41,338 nt of DNA from CAZCBD01 sp964496755 (GTDB lineage Bacteria > Bacteroidota > Ignavibacteria > Ignavibacteriales > Melioribacteraceae): contig CAZCBD010000001.1 of NCBI GenBank assembly GCA_964496755.1, forward strand, positions 1 through 41,338, read 5' to 3'. Below are positions 15,832 to 24,609 of this stretch, one piece after another (the stretch's first letter is position 1; each line of letters opens with the position of its first letter). The notes beneath the pieces are model-generated. The model was not told where the DNA came from and did not search any database. It was given only the letters and a program-made list of their open reading frames with translations. The translations under genes were made by a program, and so were the position numbers.

Positions 15832-16947
15832 ATGATAAAATTTTTGGACTTAAATAAACAGTATCAATTAATAAAAAATGAAATTGATGAAACTCTAAAA
15901 TCGGTAATTGAATCATCAAGTTTTATTGGCGGAAGTTATGTAGAAAAATTTGAAGATGAATTTGCAAATTATTGTGGTGCTAAATTCTGTGTTGGCGTAG
16001 GCAACGGAACCGATGCTTTGGAAATAGCAATAAAAGCTTTTGACTTTCCGAAAGGGAGTGAAATAATTGTTCCTGCCAATAGTTTTATTGCAACAAGTGA
16101 AGCGGTTTCTGCCAACGGATTAAATGTTGTGTTTGCTGATTGCGATAAGTATAATTATACTTTATCACCGCAAAGTTTTAAAGAAAAAATTTCACCGAAA
16201 ACCGTAGCGGTTATTCCGGTACATCTTTATGGCCATCCGTGTGATATGGATGAGATTTTAAAAATTTCAAAAGCCAACAATATAAAAGTTATTGAAGATT
16301 GCGCTCAGGCTCAAGGTTCAAAATACAAGGACAGAAAAGTCTCAACCTTTGGTGATATTGCTACCTTCAGCTTTTATCCGGGTAAGAATCTCGGAGCATT
16401 TGGAGATGCGGGTGCAATTGTAACAAATAACAAGGAGCTTGCCGAAAAGTGCAAAATGATTAAAAATCATGGTAGAATTGATAAATATAATCATTTGTTT
16501 GAAGGTAGAAACTCTAGATTGGATGCTTTGCAGGCTGCCGTTCTTTCGGTTAAATTAAAATATTTGGATAAATGGAATGAAAAAAGAAATATTCTTGCAA
16601 AAAAATACTTTTCTGATTTTGAAAGATGCGGGGAAATTATTTTACCCAAAATCGAACCTTGGGCGTATTCAAATTTTTATGTCTTTGTAATTAGAACAAA
16701 ATTACGTGATGAGCTTATAGAGTTTTTATCAGCCAATGGAATACAATCAATAGTTCATTATCCCATATCTTTGCCAAAATTAAAAGCATACAATCATTTA
16801 AAACAGTTTAATGAAAATTTTTATGCAAATAAATATGATAAAGAATATCTGAGTCTTCCAATTGGGGAACATTTGGACATTTCCGATATTGACTTTATTG
16901 TGGAAACTGTTAAGAAATTTCTCGAAAAGAAAACCGAATTATTATGA
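15832..16947 (+). CDS. DegT/DnrJ/EryC1 aminotransferase, WbpE-like
   Basis: 371 residues, a PLP enzyme of the sugar aminotransferase family. Visible marks are GVGNGTDALEIA (54-65), VIPVHLYGHPCDMD (127-140), IEDCAQAQGS (154-163, Asp156 contacting the PLP ring nitrogen) and the Schiff-base lysine Lys185 in FYPGKNLGAFGDAGA. Following a WlbA-like dehydrogenase, the likely reaction is transfer of an amino group from glutamate to the 3-keto UDP-GlcNAc uronic acid; the WbpD-like protein would then acetylate the product. The stop overlaps the ATG of the C5-epimerase-like gene by four bases (ATGA). Specificity is inferred from neighbours. Confidence 0.9.
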   Translation: MIKFLDLNKQYQLIKNEIDETLKSVIESSSFIGGSYVEKFEDEFANYCGAKFCVGVGNGTDALEIAIKAFDFPKGSEIIVPANSFIATSEAVSANGLNVVFADCDKYNYTLSPQSFKEKISPKTVAVIPVHLYGHPCDMDEILKISKANNIKVIEDCAQAQGSKYKDRKVSTFGDIATFSFYPGKNLGAFGDAGAIVTNNKELAEKCKMIKNHGRIDKYNHLFEGRNSRLDALQAAVLSVKLKYLDKWNEKRNILAKKYFSDFERCGEIILPKIEPWAYSNFYVFVIRTKLRDELIEFLSANGIQSIVHYPISLPKLKAYNHLKQFNENFYANKYDKEYLSLPIGEHLDISDIDFIVETVKKFLEKKTELL

Positions 16948-17936
16948 AAATAAAAAAAATATTTTTTATGGGCGTGAAATTTTTGCGCGATTTAAATAGA
17001 CCCAAAAAGGCATATGAATTAAATTTTGATATGAGTCGGGAATTGGGGTATTACTATTTTAAATTTGATGAACAAAGAGTTGCTTCGGGCAAAGACCAAC
17101 GATTAATAAAAAGATTTGATAAAAAAGGAATACCGCTTAATGAAACATACATTGATGTTGAAAATCAAGAATACGTTTATTTTCCAATATCCATAGGCCA
17201 ATTGGGAATTGCCGTTTTTCACACATATTTGCATACAAAGTCGGAAATCGACAAGCGGAGGTTTTTAAACTTTGCTGATTGGTTTGTTGAGAACGCAAAT
17301 GAAAATAATGAACTTGGTGTAAGATGGTTAACAAATGTTCCTTTGCCGGCTTATAAAAATAATGGACCGTGGCAATCGGCTTTTTCACAGAGCCGGGGGA
17401 TCTCAATTTTGTTGCGTGCATTTCAGATTACGAACGATAAAAAGTATTTTAAAATAGCGGAAAAAGCATTAATTCCTTTTACGAAAAAAGTTTCCGAAGG
17501 AGGAGTGGTAGCTGAAACTAAGTGGGGAAATTTTTACGAAGAATATACTGCTTCGGTTCCAACGCTGGTTTTAAACGGAATGATTTTTTCACTTTGCGGA
17601 ATTTTAGATTTTTGCAGAGTTGTTCCCGAAAGCAAAATAGCAAAAAAAATATTCGAAGATGGAATTACAACTTTAAAAAATATTTTACCCGAATATGATT
17701 TAGGCTATTGGTCAAGATATAATCTGTGCAAAGCGGAATGGTATCCTGCTATTGATCCTGCTACTATTGGGTATCAACGACTCCATGTCACTCAACTTAA
17801 TTTAATGTATAACCTAACCGGAGAAAAAATATTCAAAGATTATGCAATAAAATTTTCAAATCAGGATAATTTACCGAACATAATAAAAATGTACAAAAGC
17901 AAATATCAAGCCTTGAGAAAAATAGGAAGACTATAA
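16944..17936 (+). CDS. D-glucuronyl C5-epimerase-like protein
   Basis: 330 residues resembling the C-terminal catalytic domain of heparosan/heparan-sulfate glucuronyl C5-epimerases. Marks of that domain are GPWQSAFSQSRGISILLRAF (141-160), FYEEY (197-201), VLNGMIFSLCGILDF (209-223), YWSRYNL (255-261) and YQRLHVTQLNLMYNLTG (277-293). The Tyr-rich stretches hold the catalytic tyrosines in the animal enzyme. The family inverts C5 of uronic acid residues in an already assembled polymer (GlcA to IdoA). There is no signal peptide and no clear membrane helix, unlike the Golgi enzyme, so it would act in the cytoplasm on lipid-linked chains. It is coupled to the WbpE-like gene (ATGA). The true substrate may be another uronate. 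An all-alpha barrel hydrolase role is a weaker alternative. Confidence 0.8.
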   Translation: MKIKKIFFMGVKFLRDLNRPKKAYELNFDMSRELGYYYFKFDEQRVASGKDQRLIKRFDKKGIPLNETYIDVENQEYVYFPISIGQLGIAVFHTYLHTKSEIDKRRFLNFADWFVENANENNELGVRWLTNVPLPAYKNNGPWQSAFSQSRGISILLRAFQITNDKKYFKIAEKALIPFTKKVSEGGVVAETKWGNFYEEYTASVPTLVLNGMIFSLCGILDFCRVVPESKIAKKIFEDGITTLKNILPEYDLGYWSRYNLCKAEWYPAIDPATIGYQRLHVTQLNLMYNLTGEKIFKDYAIKFSNQDNLPNIIKMYKSKYQALRKIGRL

Positions 17937-17937
17937 A

Positions 17938-20451
17938 ATGACAAATAAGAAAAAAAGCAGAACAAAAGAAAATAAAACTCAGATAAAGAATAACACAAAT
18001 ATTTTAACAAAAATAGAAACAATTTCATTTAGACTTAAAATAATAATTGCTCTAATATTAATAGTTGTTCCGGCTTTAATTGTTACCGCACCATATGTTT
18101 TTGACAATTTGGCTCCGGTTGGCGAAGATACGGTTGCAGCATCCGGGAAAAGTCATTTATATCTTTCCCTTGAAAAAATTGAAAATGAAAAGGCTCTTTG
18201 GAATCCGGCAATATTTGGTGGCATGCCTATTTATCACAGAATAACACCATTTTTAATTCAAGTTGATTCGCTGATTTCCGTTTTAAGTAAGTTCTCGTAT
18301 TGGTCTTTTTGGTATTTGTTTATTGGTGGGATAGGAATTTTTGTTTTATTAATTTATAAGAAAATACCTTGGTATTTAGCATTACTACCGGCAATAGTTT
18401 TTGTGTTGCTTCCCGATTGGCAAGCATTAATTGGTTCCGGACATAATGCAAAACTTCGTGCAATAATGGTTTTTCCTTGGTTGCTGGTTTCGTTTAACTA
18501 TTTTTTTGATAAAAAATCATGGGTGGGTACCGGATTATTTGCTTTAGCATTCGCTTGGATGGTTAGAACGCAGCATATCCAGATTATCTTTTATGGGATA
18601 CTGATTTTACTGTTTTTATTTACTGTTCCTTTCATTCGATTTTTTATAAAGAAAGATTTTAATTCGGTAAAATCTTTATCGGTAAAATTTATTCTTGCTA
18701 TTATTCTGACAATTTTAATGGCCGCACAACCGTTTTTCTCTCTGAAGGAATATGCACCCTATTCTACTCGCGGTGGCAAACCTGTTCATATAAATACAAT
18801 TGAAAATTCGGCCGAAAAATCGGGCGGAGTCAGCTTCGATTATGCTACAAATTGGTCACTCGGGTCGGGAGAGATAATCGACTTTTTTATTCCGCGATTT
18901 CACGGAGGATATTCCGCAGAGGTTTATAACGGAGATAAATATTCACAAGTAAAAGGACAAATTGTACCCGGATATTGGGGCGAAAAAATATTTAATGGAA
19001 ATTATTCTTTCTTTGGATTTGTGTTATTTCTTTTCGCAATTTATGGAACATACTTTTACAGAAAGGATAAATTTGTTAAAGCACTTGCGGTGTTTGCAGT
19101 ATTTTCTGTGCTATTGGCATTGGGAAAACATTTTGCTCCTTTGTATAAATTATTTTTCTATTATGTGCCTTATTTTTCAAAATTCCGAGCACCGGCAATG
19201 TTTACAAATATAACTTTTATTGCTTTGCTTACATTAGCGGGATACGGATTAAAAGCACTCTTTACGGAAGATATCAAAAATGATATTAAAAATATTACAA
19301 TAATATTTGGCGGAGGTTTTTCTTTTCTGATTTTGATTTATTTATTCAAAGATTCGTTTGCCTTTATGATACCTGCGGAAGCAAATCGCTATAATTCTCA
19401 AACATTGGAAATTATAAAGGGAATACGCAAAGAGTTTTTAACCACAGATCTAATTCGTATAATCCTACTTACTGCAGTATTATTGACACAAGTATATTTG
19501 CTTATTAAGCAAAAAGCTTCAAAGATACTGATATTGTTGATTATTAGCACACTTGTAATTTTTGAAACGGGAGTAGTAACAAAATTAAGTTATGATAAAA
19601 TAAAGAAAAATAACCGTGAAATATTAGAAACATCTGTTTTTAAAGAAAATGAAATCTCAAGATTTTTACAAAAAAATTCATTTGAACATAGAGGTATTTA
19701 TTTAGGTAAAGAATTTACTAGTAATCATTACGCATATTTTTATCCTATGATAAGCGGGTATAGTGCCATTAAATTACAGGGCATTCAAGATTTAGTTGAA
19801 AATAATTTGTTTAATTATCCAACCGAAAATAAAATTAATTGGCCGATAATAAATATGCTTTCCGGAAAATTTGTTATTACAAACAAACCATTGCAGAATG
19901 ATTTTCTAACTTTAGTGGCTCACAACAAAAATCGTAAGGAATTTTTATATACTAATTCGCGAGCTTTGCCTAAAGCGTGGTTTATAAAGGAAGTTAAATC
20001 TTTTCCTAATAAGGTGGAAATGTTAAGGTTCATGAATAGCCAAGAGTTTAATCCCCGAAATAATTGTTTGATATTAACTTCAGACTTAAATAATTTAAAC
20101 TCGAAATATACTTCGGCAGGAGATATAAAATTACTAAAACAAGGTCTAAATAATTTAAGTTTTACGGTTGAAGCAAAGGGAAAACAGTTTTTGATAGTTT
20201 CCGAAATTTATTATCCCGAAGGATGGAAAGCGCTCGTAGATGGGAAAGAAAATAAAATATATAATGTTAACCATGTTTTAAGAGGAATAGAAGTGCCCAA
20301 TGGAAAACATAAAATTGAATTTAAATTCGAGCCGAGTACATATTTCATAGGAGTAAAACTTGCTTGGGTGGGTAACATATTGGTGCTTGCTCTAATAACA
20401 TTCGGACTCTTTTCTGAAAGGAGAAAAAATGGCGGAGAAACATTATTATGA
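17938..20451 (+). CDS. YfhO-family polytopic membrane protein (GT-C-like)
   Basis: 837 residues. A basic N-terminus is followed by about 12 or more transmembrane helices between residues 32 and 550. An early luminal loop (APVGEDTVAASGKS) and a WNPAIFGGMPIYHRITPF segment are characteristic of YfhO-like proteins, a GT-C-related family. The C-terminal 250 residues form a soluble domain ending in EIYYPEGWKALVDGKE plus beta-strands and a last membrane helix. Members use polyprenyl-phosphate sugars to glycosylate envelope polymers, as shown for YfhO on lipoteichoic acid in Bacillus. Here it could decorate the polysaccharide with the sugar loaded by the GtrB-like transferase at the head of the locus. 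It ends 23 bases inside the methyltransferase gene. Confidence 0.82.
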   Translation: MTNKKKSRTKENKTQIKNNTNILTKIETISFRLKIIIALILIVVPALIVTAPYVFDNLAPVGEDTVAASGKSHLYLSLEKIENEKALWNPAIFGGMPIYHRITPFLIQVDSLISVLSKFSYWSFWYLFIGGIGIFVLLIYKKIPWYLALLPAIVFVLLPDWQALIGSGHNAKLRAIMVFPWLLVSFNYFFDKKSWVGTGLFALAFAWMVRTQHIQIIFYGILILLFLFTVPFIRFFIKKDFNSVKSLSVKFILAIILTILMAAQPFFSLKEYAPYSTRGGKPVHINTIENSAEKSGGVSFDYATNWSLGSGEIIDFFIPRFHGGYSAEVYNGDKYSQVKGQIVPGYWGEKIFNGNYSFFGFVLFLFAIYGTYFYRKDKFVKALAVFAVFSVLLALGKHFAPLYKLFFYYVPYFSKFRAPAMFTNITFIALLTLAGYGLKALFTEDIKNDIKNITIIFGGGFSFLILIYLFKDSFAFMIPAEANRYNSQTLEIIKGIRKEFLTTDLIRIILLTAVLLTQVYLLIKQKASKILILLIISTLVIFETGVVTKLSYDKIKKNNREILETSVFKENEISRFLQKNSFEHRGIYLGKEFTSNHYAYFYPMISGYSAIKLQGIQDLVENNLFNYPTENKINWPIINMLSGKFVITNKPLQNDFLTLVAHNKNRKEFLYTNSRALPKAWFIKEVKSFPNKVEMLRFMNSQEFNPRNNCLILTSDLNNLNSKYTSAGDIKLLKQGLNNLSFTVEAKGKQFLIVSEIYYPEGWKALVDGKENKIYNVNHVLRGIEVPNGKHKIEFKFEPSTYFIGVKLAWVGNILVLALITFGLFSERRKNGGETLL

Positions 20452-21169
20452 ACAACAAAGGTTTTGTGAAGATTACATAATACCTTTTTTAGAGAAACAT
20501 CTTTCAAAATTCAGAAGCTTAAAGATTTTAGAAGTAGGTAGTGGTGAAGGAGGGGTAGTTAGTGTTCTTAAAAAGGCAGGATATAATATTGAGGGTTTTG
20601 AAATTAGTGCAAGTCGTGTTAAAACTGCCAAAGAAAAAGATCCTCAACTGCCCTTATTTGTAGGAGATTTAACTGATGCGAAAATATTAGACGGTAGAGA
20701 GGAAAGTTATGACTTAATTATTTTACGTGATGTTATTGAGCATATTTCAAATAAAAAATCTGCATTTGAACATATTTATAGAATGCTTAAACCTAACGGG
20801 TATTTTTATATAACTTTTCCTCCAAGATTTTCTCCCTTTGCCGGACATCAGCAAAACGGCAAAACAGTATTGAGGCTTTTCCCTTTTTTACATTTACTTC
20901 CTGATTTTTTAATTGATTTTTTTTGTAAGATTTTTGACGAAGATATAAGAGTTATTAAAGCTGTTAAATTGAATTTTAAAATTGGTTTAACCTTAAATGA
21001 TTTTGAGAAATTGATTGAAGATAATAAATTCAATATTGTTAAAATGGAATTATTTTTTTCACGGCCAATCTTCAAATTAAGATACAAAATACCTACAATA
21101 AAATTTCCGAATATTGTTTTTTTAAGAGAATTTTTTGCAACAGGATGTGAAACTCTACTTAAAAAATGA
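20429..21169 (+). CDS. Class I SAM-dependent methyltransferase
   Basis: 246 residues. Motif I is KILEVGSGEGGVVSVLKKAG (about 31-50), the acidic residue of motif II lies in GFEISASRV, and YDLIILRDVIEHI (about 93-105) followed by RMLKPNGYFYITFPPRF is the standard post-I/motif III region of small-molecule and sugar methyltransferases. A strong ribosome-binding site (AAAGGAGA) stands just before the ATG, within the end of the YfhO-like gene. The protein probably methylates a sugar or terminal residue of the glycan; the acceptor cannot be read. Fifty bases separate it from the regulator gene, the largest gap in this part of the locus. Confidence 0.88.
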   Translation: MAEKHYYEQQRFCEDYIIPFLEKHLSKFRSLKILEVGSGEGGVVSVLKKAGYNIEGFEISASRVKTAKEKDPQLPLFVGDLTDAKILDGREESYDLIILRDVIEHISNKKSAFEHIYRMLKPNGYFYITFPPRFSPFAGHQQNGKTVLRLFPFLHLLPDFLIDFFCKIFDEDIRVIKAVKLNFKIGLTLNDFEKLIEDNKFNIVKMELFFSRPIFKLRYKIPTIKFPNIVFLREFFATGCETLLKK

Positions 21170-21193
21170 TTGCTTGCTTGATTTTTTGTTTTT

Positions 21194-21220
21194 ATATTGA
21201 GTAAAAAAAATACTCAATAT
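21194..21220. promoter_or_regulatory. Perfect palindrome abutting the regulator's start codon (candidate operator)
   Basis: ATATTGAGTA (21194-21203), seven A, then the exact reverse complement TACTCAATAT (21211-21220); the ATG of the winged-helix gene follows at once at 21221. There is no T tract after either arm, so it is not a simple terminator. A dyad of two 10-bp half-sites 17 bases apart centre to centre fits a dimeric winged-helix regulator; as RNA it would form a hairpin next to the start codon. Confidence 0.6.
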
Positions 21221-21754
21221 ATGTTAAAAGATTTAATTACATCGGAAGCAAGAATAAAGCTTTTGTTGAAGTTTTTCCTTAATCCCAATTCAACAGGTTA
21301 TTTGCGTCAATTGGCCAAAGAGTTTAATGAATCAACAAATGGAATCAGAGTTGAATTAAATAAGCTCGAAGAGGCTAAAATATTGGAGTCAAAAAAAGAG
21401 GGACGAAATAAGATTTTTTTTGCCAATGTTGCACATCCCTTATTTAATGAAATTAGAAACATAGTTTTGAAATCAACAGGAATTTATGATGTTATAAAAA
21501 ATATAATCACAAAAATCGGGAATATCGAAACTGCATTCATTAGGGGCGATTATGCGGCAGGAAAAGACTCCGGTTTAATTGATCTTGTTATTGTTGGCGA
21601 GGCCTTAAATAAATCGGAAATAACACGGGTTAAAAATAAAACCGAAAAATTAATTAAACGAAAGATTTCAATTCTAATTCTAAATTTAACCGAGTATAAA
21701 GATTTAAAATCTAATTTTGAGAAAGAAGAATTGTTGTATTTGATTGAAAAATGA
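21221..21754 (+). CDS. Winged-helix regulator fused to an inactive-looking nucleotidyltransferase domain
   Basis: 177 residues from the ATG at 21221 (a TTG eight codons upstream, inside the palindrome, is the alternative). Residues 1-80 are a winged helix of ArsR/MarR style: RIKLLLKFFLNP, then YLRQLAKEFNESTNGIRVEL as recognition helix-turn-helix, then the wing KKEGRNKIFFANV. The C-terminal half resembles the minimal nucleotidyltransferase fold: FIRGDYAAGKDSGLIDLVIVG stands where active enzymes have G-S-x(n)-D-x-D; only the second Asp remains (IDL), so catalysis is unlikely. It may sense a nucleotide or sugar nucleotide and control the polysaccharide genes. Its stop overlaps the next glycosyltransferase (ATGA). 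I know of no assigned function for this combination. Confidence 0.72.
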   Translation: MLKDLITSEARIKLLLKFFLNPNSTGYLRQLAKEFNESTNGIRVELNKLEEAKILESKKEGRNKIFFANVAHPLFNEIRNIVLKSTGIYDVIKNIITKIGNIETAFIRGDYAAGKDSGLIDLVIVGEALNKSEITRVKNKTEKLIKRKISILILNLTEYKDLKSNFEKEELLYLIEK

Positions 21755-22758
21755 AAAAAGAAAAAATACTCTTTGTCTATACCTCCAAAAGTACGTTTGT
21801 TAAAAACGATATCGATATTTTATCGAGCCAATACGATGTGATTGAGCATTGTTATGCACAGGCAAAAAATTTGTCGGGGCATTTTCTAAGCCAAGCTAAG
21901 TTGTTTTTTTGGCTGATGAAAAATATTTGGACTGCGGAGAAAATTTTTATTTGGTTTGCTGACTATCATTCCTTTTTGCCGACGGTATTTGCCAAAATTT
22001 TGAAAAAAAAATTATTTATTGTTATTGGTGGGTATGATGTTTGTTTTATTCCCGAAATAAATTACGGTTCATTTAAAAATCCTTTAAGGGCTTTTTGTAC
22101 AAAATTTTCTATCAAATATTCTTTTAAAAATTTAGCAGTATCGAAATATATTCTGAATCGAACAATTCAGATAGTTCCGAATTTGCATACGGTTTTGTGT
22201 TATAATGGGGTTGATACCGGTTGTTTTAATCTTGACGAAAATAGAATCCGAAAAAAAATTTTAACGGTCGGCTATATAGACAGTTTACAGAGAATAAAAT
22301 TAAAAGGGATTGATACTTTTATTCAGCTGGCAAGAAAAAATCCACAAGATAAATTTTTAGTGGTGGGAATTACAAAGCATGCTCAAGGGACATTAAAGAA
22401 TGTACCTGCGAATATGGATTTAATTGAACCGACAGATTATTCCGAATTACATAAATATTATGAAGAGGCAAATATCTATTGCCAGTTTTCTATGGTGGAA
22501 TCATTTTGTTTAACCCTTGCAGAGTCAATATTGTCGGGCGTTGTACCTATTGTTTTTAATAACGGTGCTTTGCCCGAAATAGTTGGAGATGAGAAGTATG
22601 TTGTTAAAAATGAAATTCAATTAATTTCTGAAAAGATTGAAAAATTAAAAAATATTTCAATTGCAGAAAGAATTGAAAACAGAAATAGAATAGTTGAAAA
22701 TTTTTCACTAAAAAACAGAAAATCTACATTATTAAAAGTTTTGAGAGATGGATTTTAA
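21751..22758 (+). CDS. GT4-type glycosyltransferase
   Basis: 335 residues. The N-terminal half has short Rossmann strands (ILFVYTSKSTFVKNDID; LFIVIGGYDVCFIPEI), and the C-terminal half carries the donor-binding features of GT4: TVGYIDSLQRIKLKGIDTFI, FLVVGI, and MVESFCLTLAESILSGVVPI, where the E-x7-E pattern (here ESFCLTLAE) contacts the nucleotide sugar. It is shorter than the usual 360-400 residues but complete in both halves. It overlaps the regulator gene by four bases and the next gene by eleven. Sugar specificity is not readable. Confidence 0.88.
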   Translation: MKKEKILFVYTSKSTFVKNDIDILSSQYDVIEHCYAQAKNLSGHFLSQAKLFFWLMKNIWTAEKIFIWFADYHSFLPTVFAKILKKKLFIVIGGYDVCFIPEINYGSFKNPLRAFCTKFSIKYSFKNLAVSKYILNRTIQIVPNLHTVLCYNGVDTGCFNLDENRIRKKILTVGYIDSLQRIKLKGIDTFIQLARKNPQDKFLVVGITKHAQGTLKNVPANMDLIEPTDYSELHKYYEEANIYCQFSMVESFCLTLAESILSGVVPIVFNNGALPEIVGDEKYVVKNEIQLISEKIEKLKNISIAERIENRNRIVENFSLKNRKSTLLKVLRDGF

Positions 22759-23932
22759 AGAACGAAAAATAAAAGATAAAATTATAAAGGCCTTTATTCA
22801 CAATGCAATGAGATTATTAACCTTTGTGGTAAAAAGAAATTCAAACATTTGGATGTTTGGGGCGTGGCGCGGAGAACTTTATTCCGGTAATTCAAAATAT
22901 TTTTTTGAATTTGTTACTAATAATTATTCAACTATAAAGGCAATTTGGATTACCAATAGTAAAAAAGATTATGAGGAATTAAAAAAATCAAATAAGAATG
23001 TTGTATTAAAGAATTCAATAAAAGCAATTTTTTATTCCTTGCGAGCAAAAGTTTTTGTGGTGAATATCAGCAGCGATGATATTTTTAATTTTGTAAAGCA
23101 TGGGGTTTTGTTTATTAACCTGTGGCATGGAGTGCCAATTAAATCATTGCTTGGAGACAAACGAGATGATATTAATTTTTCGAAATGGAGAAAAATTGAA
23201 CGTCGCTTAGTATCTTTTTTAACTAAAGATAAAATAAAAGGTGATGAAAACAGTTTAATTGTTGCTACTTCGGAATCGGCGAAAATTAATTTGGAGAAGA
23301 GTTTTAATTCGAAAAATGTTGTGGTAACAGGTCAGCCCAGAGATGATATTTTTTATTCGGATTTTTCAAAAGAACAAATACTCTCCAAATTAAAATTGGA
23401 AATTGAACCGCAAAAAAAAATTGTATCATATTTCCCGACTTTCCGAGATGAAATTTCGGAATATAAATCGCCGTTTCTTGAAAATAAAATTGAAATGGAA
23501 AATTTTATGAAAAATAATCCGGATATAATTTTCTTGGAAAAAAGTCATCTGAATGAATCAATATCAGCCGGTAAAATTAAAAATAGAATTAATGGATATA
23601 AAAATATTTCGAACTTAAAAATAGATACACAAGAACTATTATTAATTACAGATATTTTGGTTACCGATTATTCAAGTGTATATATTGATTTTTTACATTT
23701 AGACCGACCAACTATTTTTTATGCGTATGATTATGAAAGCTACTATAATACAAGAGGATTTTTATATGATTACGAAGAAATTGTTTCCAGCAAGATAGTA
23801 AGTGCGTTTGATGAACTTTTAGAAGCCGTTCAAATATATTTAGGTGATTCTCAAAAGGATAAAGAAAAACGCGAAAGAGTGCATTCTTTGTTTCACAAAT
23901 ACAAAGATGGTAATAACTCGAAGCGAGTTTGA
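22748..23932 (+). CDS. CDP-glycerol:polyglycerophosphate transferase-like protein
   Basis: 394 residues of the TagB/TagF (Glyphos_transf) family. Marks are FINLWHGVPIKSLLGDKRDD (about 122-141; the HGxPxK signature), VVVTGQPRDDIF (about 195-206), IVSYFPTFRDE and LLLITDILVTDYSSVYIDF (about 297-315), followed by RPTIFYAYDYESY. In Gram-positives these enzymes polymerise or prime teichoic acids from CDP-glycerol or CDP-ribitol; in Gram-negatives they occur in capsule clusters where alditol-phosphate or related phosphodiester units are present. The damaged nucleotidyltransferase next door could once have made the CDP-activated donor. An 11-base overlap with the previous gene suggests coupling. Confidence 0.87.
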   Translation: MDFKERKIKDKIIKAFIHNAMRLLTFVVKRNSNIWMFGAWRGELYSGNSKYFFEFVTNNYSTIKAIWITNSKKDYEELKKSNKNVVLKNSIKAIFYSLRAKVFVVNISSDDIFNFVKHGVLFINLWHGVPIKSLLGDKRDDINFSKWRKIERRLVSFLTKDKIKGDENSLIVATSESAKINLEKSFNSKNVVVTGQPRDDIFYSDFSKEQILSKLKLEIEPQKKIVSYFPTFRDEISEYKSPFLENKIEMENFMKNNPDIIFLEKSHLNESISAGKIKNRINGYKNISNLKIDTQELLLITDILVTDYSSVYIDFLHLDRPTIFYAYDYESYYNTRGFLYDYEEIVSSKIVSAFDELLEAVQIYLGDSQKDKEKRERVHSLFHKYKDGNNSKRV

Positions 23933-23992
23933 AGAGATACAAAAAAGAATAAGATGTGAAAAACATAAAATACAAAAACAAAAAGGTGCAAA

Positions 23993-24609
23993 ATGAAAGC
24001 AATAATATTAGCTGCGGGGGTGGGAAGTAGGCTTGGTGAATCTTTTCCCAAATCGTTAATAAAGATTGATAACGATACTTCTATTTTAGAGAATCAGATA
24101 ATGGAAAGATTTTCTGCCGTGCTGTATAAATACAATCCGTATTTTCATGTTACGAATACGTCACAAAGTTTACTCTTAACGCTTGAATCAATAGATGCTT
24201 CCGAAGTAATTTGGATTAATGGCGATGTTTATTTGGAAAAAGAAGTAGTATGGAAAATAATTAAAACTGATGGAAATGTAGTTGGCGTAAACAGTTACGA
24301 ATGCGGGCAAGAAAAAGTCAAATATAAAACCAGTAACGGTTTTGTTACGGATATATCTAAATTCGTAATGAATGCCGAAGGAGAAGCAGTTGGAATAAAT
24401 AAAATTTCGGAGCAAGATTTCAATTTGTTTGTTGAAAGTTTGAGAGAAATTGTAAACCAAACGATTATTTTGAAAAGGGAATGGAATATTCAATTAAATG
24501 TAATGTGCAGTGGGTTACTGCCGATATTTCAAATTATAATTGCATTGAAGTTGATTTTATGGAGGATTATGAGAAAGTGAAAAATATAATTAACAAAAAT
24601 CAAAAATGA
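23993..24609 (+). pseudogene. LicC-like nucleotidyltransferase, frameshifted and internally shortened
   Basis: The N-terminus MKAIILAAGVGSRLGESFPK is the signature of NTP-transferase enzymes, with a WINGDVYLEKE metal motif further on. As written the frame ends at 24580 with a nonsense tail. Adding one base to the AAA run at 24454-24456 restores KPNDYFEKGMEYSIKCNV and then NCIEVDFMEDYEKV, the expected end of LicC-type proteins, and the restored stop (24607-24609) overlaps the flippase ATG as ATGA. About 20-25 residues expected between ENQIMERF and YKYNPYFHV, normally containing the VVGYK strand, are also missing. LicC relatives make CDP-choline or CDP-alditols. RBS AAAAGGTG precedes the start. 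Real decay and assembly error are both possible. Confidence 0.75.
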
